From: Isoetes taiwanensis
Taxonomy: Eukaryota; Streptophyta; Lycopodiopsida; Isoetales; Isoetaceae
Assembly: GCA_021234155.1 (NCBI GenBank)
Contig: JAJEKV010000023.1
Location: forward strand, 5,787,945 to 5,851,944
Length of the DNA stretch: 64,000 bases
Reading direction: 5' to 3'
The position numbers were made by a program, and so were the translations under genes. Of this stretch, positions 23,370-35,307 are shown piece by piece. How positions within the stretch are numbered: the stretch's first letter is position 1; every line of letters starts with the position of its first letter. A model generated the notes under the pieces. The model saw only the letters and a list, made by a program, of their open reading frames with translations, was not told where the DNA came from and made no database searches.

Positions 23370-23741
23370 CACAGACTAGTTTAACTTCTTCATGCAACAA
23401 TTGATGAACATTTTGTACTTTCTGATATACATTGTGCTTGGAAACAGAAGATATTGTGTGATACTGAAATTTAAGTATCAAAATGCACTTCAGATTAAAA
23501 AATAAGTAAATAAGAAAAAACTTGCAGCAATCGACTAGTTTTCTCAACATAACACAGACTAGTTTAACTTCTTCATGCAACAATTGATAAACATTGTGTA
23601 CTTTCTGATATACATTTTGCTTGGTCACAGAAGATATTCTGTGATACTGAAATTGAAGTATCAAAATGCACTTCAGATTAAAAAATAAGTAAATAACAAA
23701 AAAACTTACAGCAATCGACTAGTTTTCTCAACATAACAGAA
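23370..23741. repeat. 183-bp tandem repeat at the convergent gene junction of A
   Basis: Two consecutive units (23370-23552 and 23553 to about 23741), each starting CACAGACTAGTTTAACTTC and ending TTTTCTCAACATAA, about 92% identical. They lie between the ends of the plus-strand HAD gene and the minus-strand transposase. Copy B has the same duplication at about 34755-35120, so it predates the separation of A and B. Confidence 0.8.
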
Positions 23742-23790
23742 GATGATGGCAAATATCAAAGTTCCTTTGTACGAACTTAGTCATGTGCAC

Positions 23791-26700
23791 TCAACAATCT
23801 CGGTGGAGGCTTGATATAAGCATGTCATGCACCTCTCGTGTGATCATATATGCTGTACGTGCCCCCTTCAACTTATGCTTGACCTGCTGCATCGTGAACT
23901 TTGCTCCAATTACAGATTCAGCTGGTACCAATACTATTTTGTCATCCAACAGCTTGTACTTGTGCTTTGTGCCTTGTAGCAGTTGATAGTAATGACCAGC
24001 TATAACCACGTCACCAGCAAGCATTCTATTTCCATAGTCGTCAATCACATCTTCACGAAGAATATGCATCTCCTTCCGCATAGGAGGGCGAAGTATGGAA
24101 CATTTTCATGATTCCCTGGAGCAGCAAAAGATGCAAATATGTCTCTAATTTGGAGTACATCGGATAGTTCTTGCTCATCAGCTGCATAAAAACCAAGTAG
24201 CTCTTCTTGTTCGTCGACACGGGCGAACTAGGCTCCGGTTGTGCACTTCCACGCACCACAATGCTTTCGAGATTCTCACATTCTCCCCATCTGAAATTCA
24301 AGCAACCATTGCAAAAACATGACGAGGGATCTATACATGACAAGTGTTGGGTAAATTTGGATTAATAGCAGACACACAATGTATAGCTAGAGTACCAGGC
24401 AATGTCTCACAATCTGAACGAGGGTCCCTGTTAATGTCTTCTGCCATCACCTCCCATATGACTCTGTCCATTTTGCACTTCTTTTGTCTCAAACAAAGTG
24501 CAAGCGAGTTGGCACCCAAAATCGGAACACCATTCTCTTTCCTTTGCTCAAATGCCGCTAGGAACCTTTTCTCTAAAGCAGCACGCCCATCATGTTCTCC
24601 TTTTCCATGGCTGAGCCAAAATAATTCCTTTGCATCCTAATTTTATACCTGTTATAATATTGGGCCACATTCAAATAAAAGGCTCGAGAACACTTAAAGC
24701 GAAAGGCCACGACCATCAGACCACATGACATGGTATTTGATGTGGCCAAAACCTTTTGCATCATCCAAATATGGTGCTTCTTGAGTGCGGCTGAACAAAG
24801 AAAGCATCATGCTTCATAACATCGGAAATATACAAATGAGCAGTTTTTCAGCTCGCCATTGACTTTCATCATGGTTATATGCACGGAATAGTTATACGGT
24901 CATTGTTCCAATGCTTTCGGACTGAACCTCCCGAATGGTGCGCAAAGTGTAGTTCTCGCAAAGTCCATTCCGACAAAAGCAGAATCATCCCTCAAATTTT
25001 GCTTGATTTCTGAATTGTTTGCTCACGCCAACTTGCTGAAAAGTTGTGAATAATGAACTTTGTAAGGTCTTTGAAACATCTTGTCAAGCAATGTACACGG
25101 AGTCCAGCTTTCATTAACAAGCTTCAACCTCCTTGAAGTGCCGGCTTTGGAAGGTTAGTTCACGTGCTTGTAAACTTGCCATTCAATGTTCTCATTCTGC
25201 GACTCTTTCTCCTTAGGACAGATTTGAATATTTTGATTGCCGCGGATTACGGCACTCTCCCTTGACCACTGTCCAAACTATGCCACTCTTCGCCTTCCTT
25301 CCTTGTCACAGACCGTAGCTCTCCACATAGCACCAACATTTTGAAATGTTTTAGAAGGAGCTTGGCAGACGCCATTGTTCTCATCTGCTGCACAAACACC
25401 ACAAGAACATGTACAATTGGCATGAAATTTGCTCCTCGGGGCTAAAAGCTTTTACGTATAGATCGGCTTATTCATGCTTCACGCTTGGCAAACATGTGTT
25501 CCTCTCTTTCAACCTTCTCACACACGCGTAGGCTTAAGCGATCGAACTTTCTCGATGCTAATCTTCACTTCAGGATGTTCATCTTTGAACATCTCATACA
25601 ATTCACTCTGCAAAAGGAAAAAGCGGCATGTATAAGTAAGATATAAATTAGAACTACTTACTAATTCAAAGATGTTGCGAGACATTGCATTAGTTCTATG
25701 GCACTTTCGGATCATGATTTCATATACATTCAACTACTATACCACAACATAGTACATATCATGTACATGATATGTATAAATGTATAAAGAATGTACTCCA
25801 AAGAGTTCCAGATGTACATAAAAAACTCAATATGTAACCAGGTCACAGACAGTGTCACTGTATTACAGATGTATGTATTTCATACTTTTCTTATGGAAGG
25901 GAGTACATTTAAATACTTTTATGTATCACCCTATCTTTAAAAACTATCTTGAGATCAGGAAAGCTTAAAATGTACTATAATGTACTTGGGAACTACAAAA
26001 ATCAAGACTATAATAACACAACTGACTTTCAACACATTTTTTTCGCCTTATGCCACATTGGATGTAATTGGAAGTACATCCAAGTACTTTTCCTGTTAAA
26101 AATAGCTCATTCAGTACCTCCAAGTGTAAAAATATAATTACTGTAGTTGGATGTACTTCAATGTATATCAGATACATCCATTACATGGAATGCAAATAGG
26201 ATTACTAAACTTATCCGGGATGCCTGAAGCTAGCTTCTATCAAGCTTGCAAAAAGAGGATTAAAAGACTTAAAACTGACACGGGGCATGTCCAAAACTGG
26301 ATTGGAAGTGTCCTTTTCTTCCGACATCCCGTACTTTGAGAAGTTTTTGTGTGGGTTAACCAAAACTCATTTACCAACTATTTGGTTGATTAGGAAGCAT
26401 GTCCGCCCCGGGTTGCCTTCTGCCCGATTGCCCACATATTAGCACCGATAATGACATCCGCTTTCTTCTAATTGCAGCTTTTGTGAGGTTTCTTGCTTGC
26501 ACTTGAAGAATTCTCGAGGCTACTCCTTTTTGCACGAGTTTTCCATTCTCACCAACAATCATTGATAACGGGGAATGCTTAGTCGCTAATTTATCATTGC
26601 TATTTGCTTGTTTCACTTCTGCGGACCTTCACGGATATTTTTTAGCATAGTATCCTTGAGAATTGCTTTATTTGGATTTCCAATGGCGGGTTCAAAAAGA

Positions 26701-26870
26701 AGTGCAGCCTTTCATCCCGAACGGTTTTTCTTTGCTAAAGCTCTCCTTTGCACGGGGACGTAAATCTTGAACCCGATCATATATAAATTTACAAATTTCA
26801 TCAATCTTACGCTTCATTTTCTTTGTCACATTCCCGATATTGCAATCTTCTTGCGCCATTTACGTTTCCT
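23791..26870 (-). pseudogene. Element A transposase (DDE-like, Cys-rich)
   Basis: Read downward from about 26870: a basic N-terminus and KRKIDEICKFIYDRVQDL-like start; VASRILQVQARNLTKAAIRR (26460-26520); SELYEMFKDEHPEVKISIEK (25555-25615), after an intron full of GTACAT words; a Cys-rich finger with NCTCSCGVCAADENNGVC (25370-25410); GMDFAR with EVQSE-like remains (24910-24985); WSDG (24720) and FRFKCSRAFYLNVAQYYNR; LSHGKGEHDGRAALEKRFLA (24570-24625); then AGHYYQLLQGTKHKYKLLDD to a stop at 23791. These blocks and their order match element C and a widespread eukaryotic transposase family. Several one-base indels break the frame, so this copy is not expected to make active enzyme. Confidence 0.75.
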
Positions 26871-27202
26871 TCGTTGTTCATCATGGTTCTTGCGTGGTTT
26901 AGGGTTAGTTGGAGGAATTTCGCAAGAAGGAGGGAAAACTCGAGTCGGGGGCGAAGTTTTAGCCAGAAAGTGGGAAATTCTCCTAACCTTCAGGCGTTTC
27001 TTGGAGTGGTTAGAGCGGCGGGAATTGAAATCTGCTTCATGATTGCGTTTTAATTGACGTGGCAAGTAGTTCCGAAAAAAAAGATTCCATAATATAGCTA
27101 TTATGTACATACTGAAAAAACGGTTATGTATTTGAAATGTGATACATCTCTTACTCTACATTTGGCCAAATGTAAGACACCCTAGCTTTCTTTTACCCAG
27201 AT

Positions 27203-28013
27203 GCCTGTGATTTTGCAATGCTTTGGAACGAAGGGTGCAACAATGGAGACATAAAAAGGTTAGTGTAAACCACCGTGCTTTCACCTGTCTTTACATGTTC
27301 TTATCTGTTGTTATGTACTGTTCACATGTTGATGGTTGGCTGCCCATAGGTTATTCTGGCATATTGGAAAGGAAGAAGTGGACAGGAGAGATAGGTTTGA
27401 TTGTGGGAGGGTTGAAGGGACCCAAGACATCCACAACATCAGGACTTACCTTGCAAAGTCCAGCACAAAGTTAGCTCAAAGAGGCTTCAGCTGCTTCTGT
27501 CGTCATTGTTTGAAAGGGCAGTGGGCTTCATGCACAAATAAAGACAGGCTCAAGCACTGAAAATATGTCATTCTGAAGCCAGCAAGTGCCAGTGATGATT
27601 TTGAGGACGAGGAGCTTGATGACGCGTGTTATGAAGGAGAGGGAGAGTGGCTTAGTGGGAACATTGGCGAGGGGGACAATTTTGTTGTTGTTGCAGAGGC
27701 AGGTAATGAGGAAAAGGTCGAGTTTTATTTGGTTTAATGCCTCAAACACAAGAATATTTTGGATCGGATCTGCCAAGCTAATTGGGGCTGCACATTCAAC
27801 ATTGGGGGGCATGTACTTGCAGGGTACTACTACAAGATACAATTGGATGGGAGCTATGAACTGCTGGCGAACCCCAGGAAGATCACCTATTAGTACAGTC
27901 ATTTGGTCATTGCAATCAAGTTTGATCTGGTTGAGATGGAAGGCAGGAATATGTGCAGCCTCCCTCCGGCCACTTATCAAATGATCCTGGACAGTCTGAC
28001 ATACGAGAGTTAA
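27203..28013 (+). pseudogene. Element C transposase, C-terminal part
   Basis: The frame interrupted at 18302 resumes here (CDFAMLWNEGCNNGDIKR up to a possible donor near 27257). After an intron it reads WHIGKEEVDRRDRFDCGRVE, then GTQDIHNIRTYL and GFSCFCRHC, a Gly-Thr...His...Cys-Phe-Cys-x2-Cys tail typical of the family. Next is an acidic exon (SDDFEDEELDDACYEGEGEW). The last exon has GCTFNIGGHVLAGYYYKIQL and KFDLVEMEGRNMCSLPPATY, ending at 28013. The last exon corresponds to AGHYYQLLQGTKHKYKLLDD of copy A. A premature stop near 27895 and others show that it is dead. Confidence 0.75.
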
Positions 28014-28503
28014 AACCTGGGTGTTAGTTTTTTATGTAGACAGTTCACAGGTAAAATAACTTTAAAATAGCTTATAAGTTTAAAGTTACACATTTAAAGT
28101 TGCATGAAGTTTTACAAATAGACTAGCAGGCTTGGCACTGCGTGAGCTTAAGGAGTACTTCCACAAGGAGCCCTTTGAGATAATAATCGGGTGGGAGCTA
28201 TGAACTGCTGGCAAACCCCTGGGATCACCTATCAGTACATTTATTTGGTCACTGCAATCAAGTTCGATCTGGTTGAGATGGAAGGCGCCAATATATTCAC
28301 CCTCCTTCAGGCCACTCATCAAATGATCCTGAACAGTCTGCCCTACAAGAGTTAAAACCTGGGTGTTGGTTTTTTATGTAGATAGTTCAAAACTAAAATA
28401 ACTCTAAAAAGTTACATAGCGTTGCACTTATAAATAGGCTAGCAGGCTTGGCACTGTGCGAGCTTAAGGAGTACTTCCACAGGAAGCCCTTTGAAATAAT
28501 CTT
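27848..28503. repeat. ~315-bp tandem duplication over the last transposase exon
   Basis: GGGAGCTATGAACTGCTGGC at about 27848 recurs at 28193, and CTAGCAGGCTTGGCACTG at 28124 recurs at 28439, so a unit of about 315 bp is repeated with partial copies at each side. The repeated part includes both the terminal transposase exon (plus) and the tail of the converging HAD gene (minus). Confidence 0.75.
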
Positions 28504-29109
28504 CCTCAATTAAGTTGTCTTGAAGGCATATGTTTAATGCAGCAACCGTATCCTTTTCAAGCCAAGCGTCTGAAAATTCTAGCCTGCTGATCACAGTCTC
28601 AACTGAATCCATGCGTGCAAGTAACTCCAATCTAGGTATCATATTTAAAATCACGAAGTTTTCATCCGGCTGGTCCTTGAAAGCCAGAACTGGGTGTGTC
28701 GTGTGAGGCGGATTTAGGAGCCCTTATACAAGCTATCATCAACCAAGAATACTCGCCCGGAATAATGAAATTTTTTTTGCAACATCACTCTCAGCTCCTT
28801 GAAAAATATTGATCTATCACTAATCCTCGGATGTCGGACCTGTCTACAATGTTCCTAGCCAATAATCTTCTTCAACCTCTTCGGGAAACACTGCTTGCAC
28901 ACGTTAAACAATGTCAAGGTACTCCAAATGCAGACGTCAAACTTCTGCAAGGCCCATTCAACGAACTCCATATAACTTGGCCTGCATATCAACTACTTGT
29001 TTGTTGTAACCTTAAGTTCGTGACTGTTGCTGGGTGGAGGCAATACCTGACCATGCACTCTCCTCTGCTGCATCTGCACCAAAACTCCATTGATGTCTAA
29101 AACCGTCAT
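28439..29109 (-). pseudogene. Element C FCP1-like HAD phosphatase
   Basis: From 29109 downward the frame reads KMTVLDINGVLVQM (HAD motif I, D-x-N), then a TAG, then PSYMEFVEWALQKFDVCIWS and TLTLFNVC (motif II region). Next come another TAG and FFKELRVMLQKKF, with RVFLVDDSLYKG (motif III, DD). After a one-base shift it continues LLNPPHTTHPVLAFKDQPD, LELLARMDSVETVISRLEF and a stop at 28439. The LNPPHT motif and the order are those of plant FCP1-homology proteins. Two nonsense codons and one frameshift inactivate it. It converges with the transposase exactly as in A and B. Confidence 0.8.
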
Positions 29110-29841
29110 CTTCCTGGGTGTAGTCCATCCAACTGCATCTGGCAGAGGAGATGTGTCCTCATTCTCAGGCCTGGAGCTATTTCTTCATCAAATTCGGATG
29201 AATTATCCCTATCTGCAGGGTGCTTATCTTCTGTTGTTATCGGCTGCTGACCCGTTGTTACGTGTTGGCTCTCATTTGGTACTTGCGAACTCAATAAGGG
29301 CAGCATCACAACCAATTCTACACCCTAGTTCCTGGGGGTCGTAGTGGCATATTCTTATGTGATGGCTTCAGGTGCTGGCTGTAGTTTGTCAACATCTACA
29401 CCTGTCTCGATTATACCACCCCTTGCACCTGTCTCAATCATATGAAATCTTGCACCTATCTCAATCATATCAAATCCTGCATTTGCCTCAATTGTATCGA
29501 CCTAATTGAGACCTGTATCCACCCGATTGCCGTCTTCTTCCGTGTCAAACTGGATTATATGGCGTGACCTCTTCAAAAACCTGATTACAATACAACTCGT
29601 AAGGTCGGTAGGGATTAGATTTGTAGGTGCCTCAAACCCTACATTGAAAATTGTATTGAATTTAATTGGAACAAAATAGAACTGAAGCGCAAAATAAAAC
29701 TGAAACTCCGTTCATAAATAAAAGAGAGGCACAACATCACACAAAAAGGTTTTTCATCCAGTTTCTATTTTGTCGGTTTTACAAGACCTGTAAAAACAAG
29801 GGAAGCATAAAATCAAGGACACTTTCTGTATTTATTGAAAA

Positions 29842-30500
29842 CTAAGAACAAGCATCTGAGTCCTCGGACTTACCGTCACCTCCAGCTTCCATCAGTTTCT
29901 TCTTTGCCCTAGTCCTTGTGCCTACCCCTACATCAGCTAGTTCATCATCCAGCTCGTCAAGCACATGCCCAACGTCCTTCCTAGTTTTGTTGGTTGGCAT
30001 CCCTACAATGAAAGACATAGGTCCGCATGAGGACGCTTTCATGGAAGCAGAGGGCTGTGGGTTGATGACAATTCTATATTTATCAACATCAGAATCAGAC
30101 TCCGGGGGTGTCCTCTCAAGTGTAAAGGTCGATGTTGTGACATGCTCAAGCGTTATGGTATGTGTTGGGACCTGCTGGATATGTGATGGAAGCTGTTTTT
30201 CTAGTGGTTCACTGATAATCTACACTCGACACTCGGTCACTGAATTCGCACTCTGCTACATTCGAATCAACTTGGTTACACTCTGAAAATTGTAAACTTT
30301 TACCTCTTTTTGAATGTCTTCAGGGTTGTGCTTTGCAACTATAGTCCTCCAGCGTAAAGAAGGTCCAATCTCACCGGGACGTTTCGCTTTACCTGTTACA
30401 CATTCAAATTCAGAAACTAGAACTCATTCAAACTCAAAAATTAGAACCCATTCAAACTTGGAAATTCAAACTCAAGAAAACATTCGAAGAACATACCTTT
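29842..30500 (-). pseudogene. Upstream exons of the element C minus-strand gene
   Basis: A 67-residue frame (29842-30042) with a Lys/Asp-rich composition (NKTRKDVGHVLDELDDELAD, then TRTRAKKKLMEAGGDGKSED) and a likely exon near 30395-30325 (RPGEIGPSLRWRTIVAKHNP followed by EDIQKE and a GTAAAAG donor) resemble the charged linker segments of A and B in character but not clearly in sequence. 29110-29841 shows no confident coding. Function unknown. Confidence 0.35.
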
Positions 30501-30838
30501 GGCGGAGCGGTTTATGAGACACTAGCTGACCTCTGAGGGTGCTCCGGGTTCTTTCTAGTCTTCTTTCAGCGAGATTTTTGGGATGACAAACTAAATCGAG
30601 CGCAAAATGCGAGCAAAGTTTGGATTGATGAGCGAAGCTTGGCACTGGAATAGAACAGAGTACAGAAAATGAAAAACATAGTAGGACAAGAATTCGAAAA
30701 TCCTAGGACCGACGTGGCCGCCCATCATTACTGCCTAGGACTGACGTGGCCTCCAATCATTAATGCTTGTACCAGTCCTTTTTTTCTTGACAGGCGGAAA
30801 TAGGGTGATGTGTGCTGGGGTGCCTTCTTTTGCATCCC

Positions 30839-31288
30839 ACTAGCGGGTTTTTACCCAAAAAGGGATCTATTTCCTAAGAGGACCAAGTGAATAGGAGGAT
30901 CCCTATTCCACAGAAGGATATGACTATCTACTGTATGCAAGAGGCCAAATTTCTAAGTCTAAAAAGAATGTAACTTTCTTGTTAAACGATGTATGTTCGT
31001 CAATATCTTTGTGCTCTAAAGGAACAACATTGGACACTTCTTATTCATAAATTTGGCAAGACTACTCTTGTGATACATTGTCTTGGGTTTTGTTTTTAGG
31101 ATTGTATGTGGGCCATTGAGTTTCAGTATATCCCTGGCATCATACCAAATCAAGAGCTAACATTTTTTTGACAAAAAAATGCTTTGACACTTTCTAAGGT
31201 CACTTTCAAAGATATGAACATTTAACTTCACCATCCATTAAATTCAAAAACTGTGTACAAGACCATGATATTAAAAGGAAGACGTCTG
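30839..31288. other. Spacer between C and B
   Basis: No gene is seen. 31030-31065 (TTCTTATTCATAAATTTGG and AGACTACTCTT) recurs near 40940-40970 beside the LINE tail, so this flank belongs to a dispersed repeat. Confidence 0.4.
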
Positions 31289-31589
31289 TACAGGGTAAAA
31301 GAAAGCTAGGGTGTCTTACATTTGGCCAAATGTAGAGTAAGAGATGTATCACATTTCAAATACATAATCGTTTTTTCAGTATGTACATAATAGCTATATT
31401 ATGGAATCTTTTTTTTCGGAACTACTTGCCACGTCAATTAAAACGCAATCATGAAGCAGATTTCAATTCCCGCCGCTCTAACCACTCCAAGAAACACCTG
31501 AACGTTAGGAGAATTTCCCACTTTCTGGCTAAAACTTCGCCCGACTCGAGATTTCCCTCCTTCTTGCGGAATTCCTCCAACTAACCCTA

Positions 31590-34500
31590 AACCACGCAAG
31601 AACCATGATGAACAACGAAGGAGCGAAATGGCGCAAAGAAGATTGCAATATCGGGGAATGTGACAAAGAAAATGAAGCGTAAGATTGATGAAATTTGTAA
31701 ATTTATATATGATCGGGTTCAAGATTTACGTCTGTGCAAAGAGAGAGCTTTAGCGATGAAAACTGTTCGGGATGAAAGGCTGCACTTCTTTTTGAACCGC
31801 CATTGGAAATCCAAATAAGCAAGCAATTCGAAGGATACTATGCTAAAAAATATCCGTGAAGGTGCGGGGAAGTGAAACAAGCAAATAGCAATGATAAATT
31901 AGCGACTAAACATTCCCCGTTATCAATGATTGTTGGTGAGAATGGAAAACTCGGGCAAAAAGGAGTAGCCTCGAGAATTCTTCAAGTGCAAGCAAGAAAC
32001 CTCACAAAAGCTGCAATTAGAAGAAAGCGGATGTCATTATCGGTGCTAATATGTGGCCTTTGGAAGGAAGGCAACCCAGGCGGGACATGCTTCCGGAATC
32101 AACCAAGCGGTTGGTAAATGAATTTTGGTTAACCCACACAAAAACTTCTCCAAAGTACGAGGGATGTCGGGAAGAAAAGGACACTTCAATCCAGTTTTTG
32201 AACATGCCCCGGTCAGTTTTAAGTCTTTTAATCCTCTTTTTGCAAGCTTGATAGAAGCTAGCTTCTGTGCATCCTGGATAAGTTTAGTAATCCTATTTGC
32301 ATTCCATGCAAGGGATGTTTAGGGTATACATTGAAGTACATCCAACTACTGATAATTATATTTTTACACTTGGAGGTACTTGAATGAGCTATGTTTAACG
32401 GGGAAAAGTACTTGGATGTACTTCCAATTACATCCCATGTGGCAAAGGCGAAAAATGTGTTGAAAGTCAGTTGTGTTATTATAGTCTTGATTTTTGTAGT
32501 TCCCAAGTACATTATAGTACATTTTAAGCTTTCGATCTCAAGATAGTTTTGAAAGATAGGGTGATACATAAAAGTATTTAAATGTACTTCCTTCCATAAG
32601 AAAAGTATTGAATACATACATCATGTCTGAAGGATGACTGCTCTGCGTGACTGGTTATATATTGAGTTTTTATGTACATCGGAACTCTTTGGGTACATTC
32701 TTTATACATTTATACATATCATGTACATGGTATGTACGATGTTGTGGTATAGTAGTTGAATGTATATCAAATCATGATCTGAATGCCATAGAACTAATGC
32801 AATGTGCGCAACATCTTTGAATTGTAAGTAGTTCTAATTTATATCTTACTTATACATGCTTTGCTTTTTCCTTGCAGAGTGAATTGTATGAGATGTTCAA
32901 AGATGAACATCCTGAAGTGAAGATTAGCATCGAAAGTTCGATTTTGCTTAAGCCTACGCGTGTGTGAGAAGGTTGAAAAGAGGAACACATCTTTGCTGCG
33001 TGAAGCATGAACAAGCTGATCTATACAGAAAAGCTTTTAGCGTCCTGAGGAGCAAATTTCATGCCAATTGTACATGTTCTTGTGGTGTTTGTGCAGCAGA
33101 TGAGAACAATGGCGTCTGCCAAGCTCCTTCTAAAACATTTCAAAATATTGGTGCTATGTGGAGAGCTACGATCTGTGACAAGGAAGGCGAAGAGTGGCAT
33201 AGTTTGAATTTGTGTCAAGGGAGAGTGCCGTAAGCTGTGGCATGAAAATATTCAAATATGTCCTAAGGAGAAAGAGTCGAGAATGAGAACATTGAATGGC
33301 AAGTTTACAAGAATGCATTGAGCGAACCTTCCAAAGGCGGCACTTCAAGGAGGTTGAAGCTTATTACCGAAGGCGGAGTCGGGTACATTGCTTGACAAGA
33401 TGTTTCAACACCTTACAAAATTCACTATTCACAACTTTTCAAGCAAGTTGGCGAGCAAACAATTCAGGAAATCGATTGCAAAATTTGAGGGATGATTACA
33501 TTTTTTGTCGATAATGGACTTTGCGAGAGAACTACACTTTGCGACTATTCGGGGAGGTTCAGTCAGAGCATTGGAACAATGACCGGATAACTATTACGGT
33601 GCATATAACCATGATGAAAGTCAATGGCGAGCTGAAAAAAACTGTTCATTTGTATGTTTTAGATGTTATGAAGCATGATGCTTTTTCTTTGTTCAGCTGC
33701 ACTCAAGAAGTACCATATTTGGATGATGCAAAAAGGTTTTGGCCACATCAAGTACCATGTCATGTGGTGCGATGGGTGTCTTTGCTTTCGGTTTAAGTGT
33801 TCTCGAGCCTTTTATTTGAATGTGGCCCAATATTATAACAGGTATAAAATTAGGATGCGATTGGGATTATTTTGGCTCGAGGCCATGGAAAAAAGGAGAA
33901 TATGATGGGCGGCTGCTTTGGAGAAAAGGTTCCTAGCGAGACGAGCAAAGGAAAGAGAATGGTGTTCGATTTTGGGTGCCAACTCTGCTTGCACTTTCTT
34001 TGAGACAAAAGAAGTGCAAAATGGACGAGTCATATGGGAGGTGATGGCGAAGACATTTAACGAGGGACCCTCGTTGATTGTGAGACATTGCACGGTACTC
34101 TAGCTATACATTTGTGTATGCGCTATTAATCCGGTGACCCAACACTTGTCATGTATAGATCCCCTGTCATGTTTTTGCAATGGTTGCTTGAATTTCAGAT
34201 GGGGAGAATGTGAGAATCTCGAGCATTGTGGTGCGTGGAAGCTGCACAAAACCTGGAGCCTAGTTCGCCCAGTCGGCGAACAAGAAGAGCTAGTTGGTTT
34301 TATGCGGTGATGAGCAAGAACTATCCGATGTACTCAAATTGGAGACATATTTGCATCTTTTGCTGCTCCAGGGAATCATGAAAATGTTCCATACTTCGTC
34401 CTCCTATCGTGAAGGAGATGCATATTCTTCGGGAAGATGTGATTGCGACTATGGAAATAGAATGCTTGCTGGTGACAGGGGGGTTAGCTGGTCATTACTA

Positions 34501-34720
34501 TCAAGCTGCGACAAGGCACAAACCACAAGTACAAGTTGTTGGATGACAAAATAGTATTGGTACCGGTGAATCGTAATTGGAGCAAAGTTCACGATCTGGC
34601 CAGGTCAAGCATAAGTTGAAGGGGGCACGCGTCTGACATATATGATCACGAGAGGTGCATGACATGCTTATATCAAGCCTACACGAGATTGTTGAGTGCA
34701 CATGACTAAGTTCTATACAA
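31590..34720 (+). pseudogene. Element B transposase
   Basis: Block order as in copy A: KRKIDEICKFIYDRVQDLRL (31672 onward), VASRILQVQARNLTKAAIRR, STKRLVNEFWLTHTKTSPKY (32100-32160), a long intron with GTACAT words, SELYEMFKDEHPEVKISIE (32878-32935), THLCCVKHEQADLYRKAF, NCTCSCGVCAADENNGVC with MWRATICDKEGEEWHSL, a degraded MDFA region near 33512, EVQSEHWNNDRITITVHITM (33556-33615), HVMWCDGC (33755), FKCSRAFYLNVAQYYNRYKI, and a damaged HGKGEHDG region (about 33880-33905). The C-terminal region is also degraded. The EVQSEHW block is better preserved here than in A, whereas A has the cleaner HGKGEHDG. Neither copy is intact. Confidence 0.75.
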
Positions 34721-34754
34721 AGGAACTTTCATATTTGCCATCATCTTTGTTATG

Positions 34755-35120
34755 TTGAGAAAACTAGTCGATTCTTTGTAAGTTTTTTTTGTTATTTACT
34801 TATTTTTTAATCGAAGTGCATTTTGATACTTCAATTTCATTATCCACGAATATCTTACGTGACCAAGCAAAATGTATATCAGAAAGTACAAAATGTTTAT
34901 CAATTGTTGCATGAAGAAGTTAAACTAGTACGTGTTATGTTGAGAAAACTAGTCGCGATTTTTTGCAAGTTTTTCTTATTTACTTATTTTTTAACTGAAG
35001 TGCATTTTGATACTTAAATTTCAGTATCACACAATATCTTCTGAATTCAAGCACAATGTATATCAGAAAGTACAAAATGTTCATCAATTGTTGCATGAAG
35101 AAGTTAAACTAGTCTGTGAA
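34755..35120. repeat. 183-bp tandem repeat at the convergent junction of B
   Basis: Inverse-orientation counterpart of 23370-23741: two units, each with AACTAGTC and TGTATATCAGAAAGTACAAA words, lying between the transposase end and the HAD end. Confidence 0.7.
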
Positions 35121-35307
35121 CTTGTTCTGTTATAATGGATATCAATAGCTTTTCTTTTGATTCATGAAACAAAGCAGAAAGTGGAACATGTATGGAGACA
35201 AAAACTCTTGTATTACATATCACAAGATATACAACCTGGTCATATTAGATATGATGCCAATATATACAAGTCTGTTGTTCATGTTTTATATTAACATTAA
35301 ATTACAT

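Larger units (their letters stand above)
18307..27198. mobile_element. DNA transposon copy A (8892 bp)
   Basis: Ends are inverted repeats beginning GGGTAAAAGAAAGCTAGGG (24 bp identical at 18307-18330 and 27175-27198). The target duplication AGAT lies at 18303-18306 and 27199-27202. Inside each end, right after the inverted repeat, lies a short palindrome: CTTACATTATGTATAATGTAG on the left and CTTACATTTGGCCAAATGTAG on the right. Plus-strand genes (18.6-23.1 kb) converge on a minus-strand transposase (23.8-26.9 kb). The insertion is inside a coding exon of older element C. A 4-bp duplication with a transposase of this type would fit a Sola-like superfamily, but that placement is inference. Copy B is the same element in inverse orientation. 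Confidence 0.92.
27199..30838. mobile_element. Old transposon C, right part
   Basis: This continues element C beyond the inserted copy A. It carries the 3' end of the transposase (plus) and a HAD-phosphatase gene (minus), the same convergent layout as A and B. A possible right terminus is 30815-30838, whose reverse complement GGGATGCAAAAGAAGGCACC resembles the A/B terminus GGGTAAAAGAAAGCTAGGG. The left terminus was not located, so the boundary is tentative. Confidence 0.5.
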
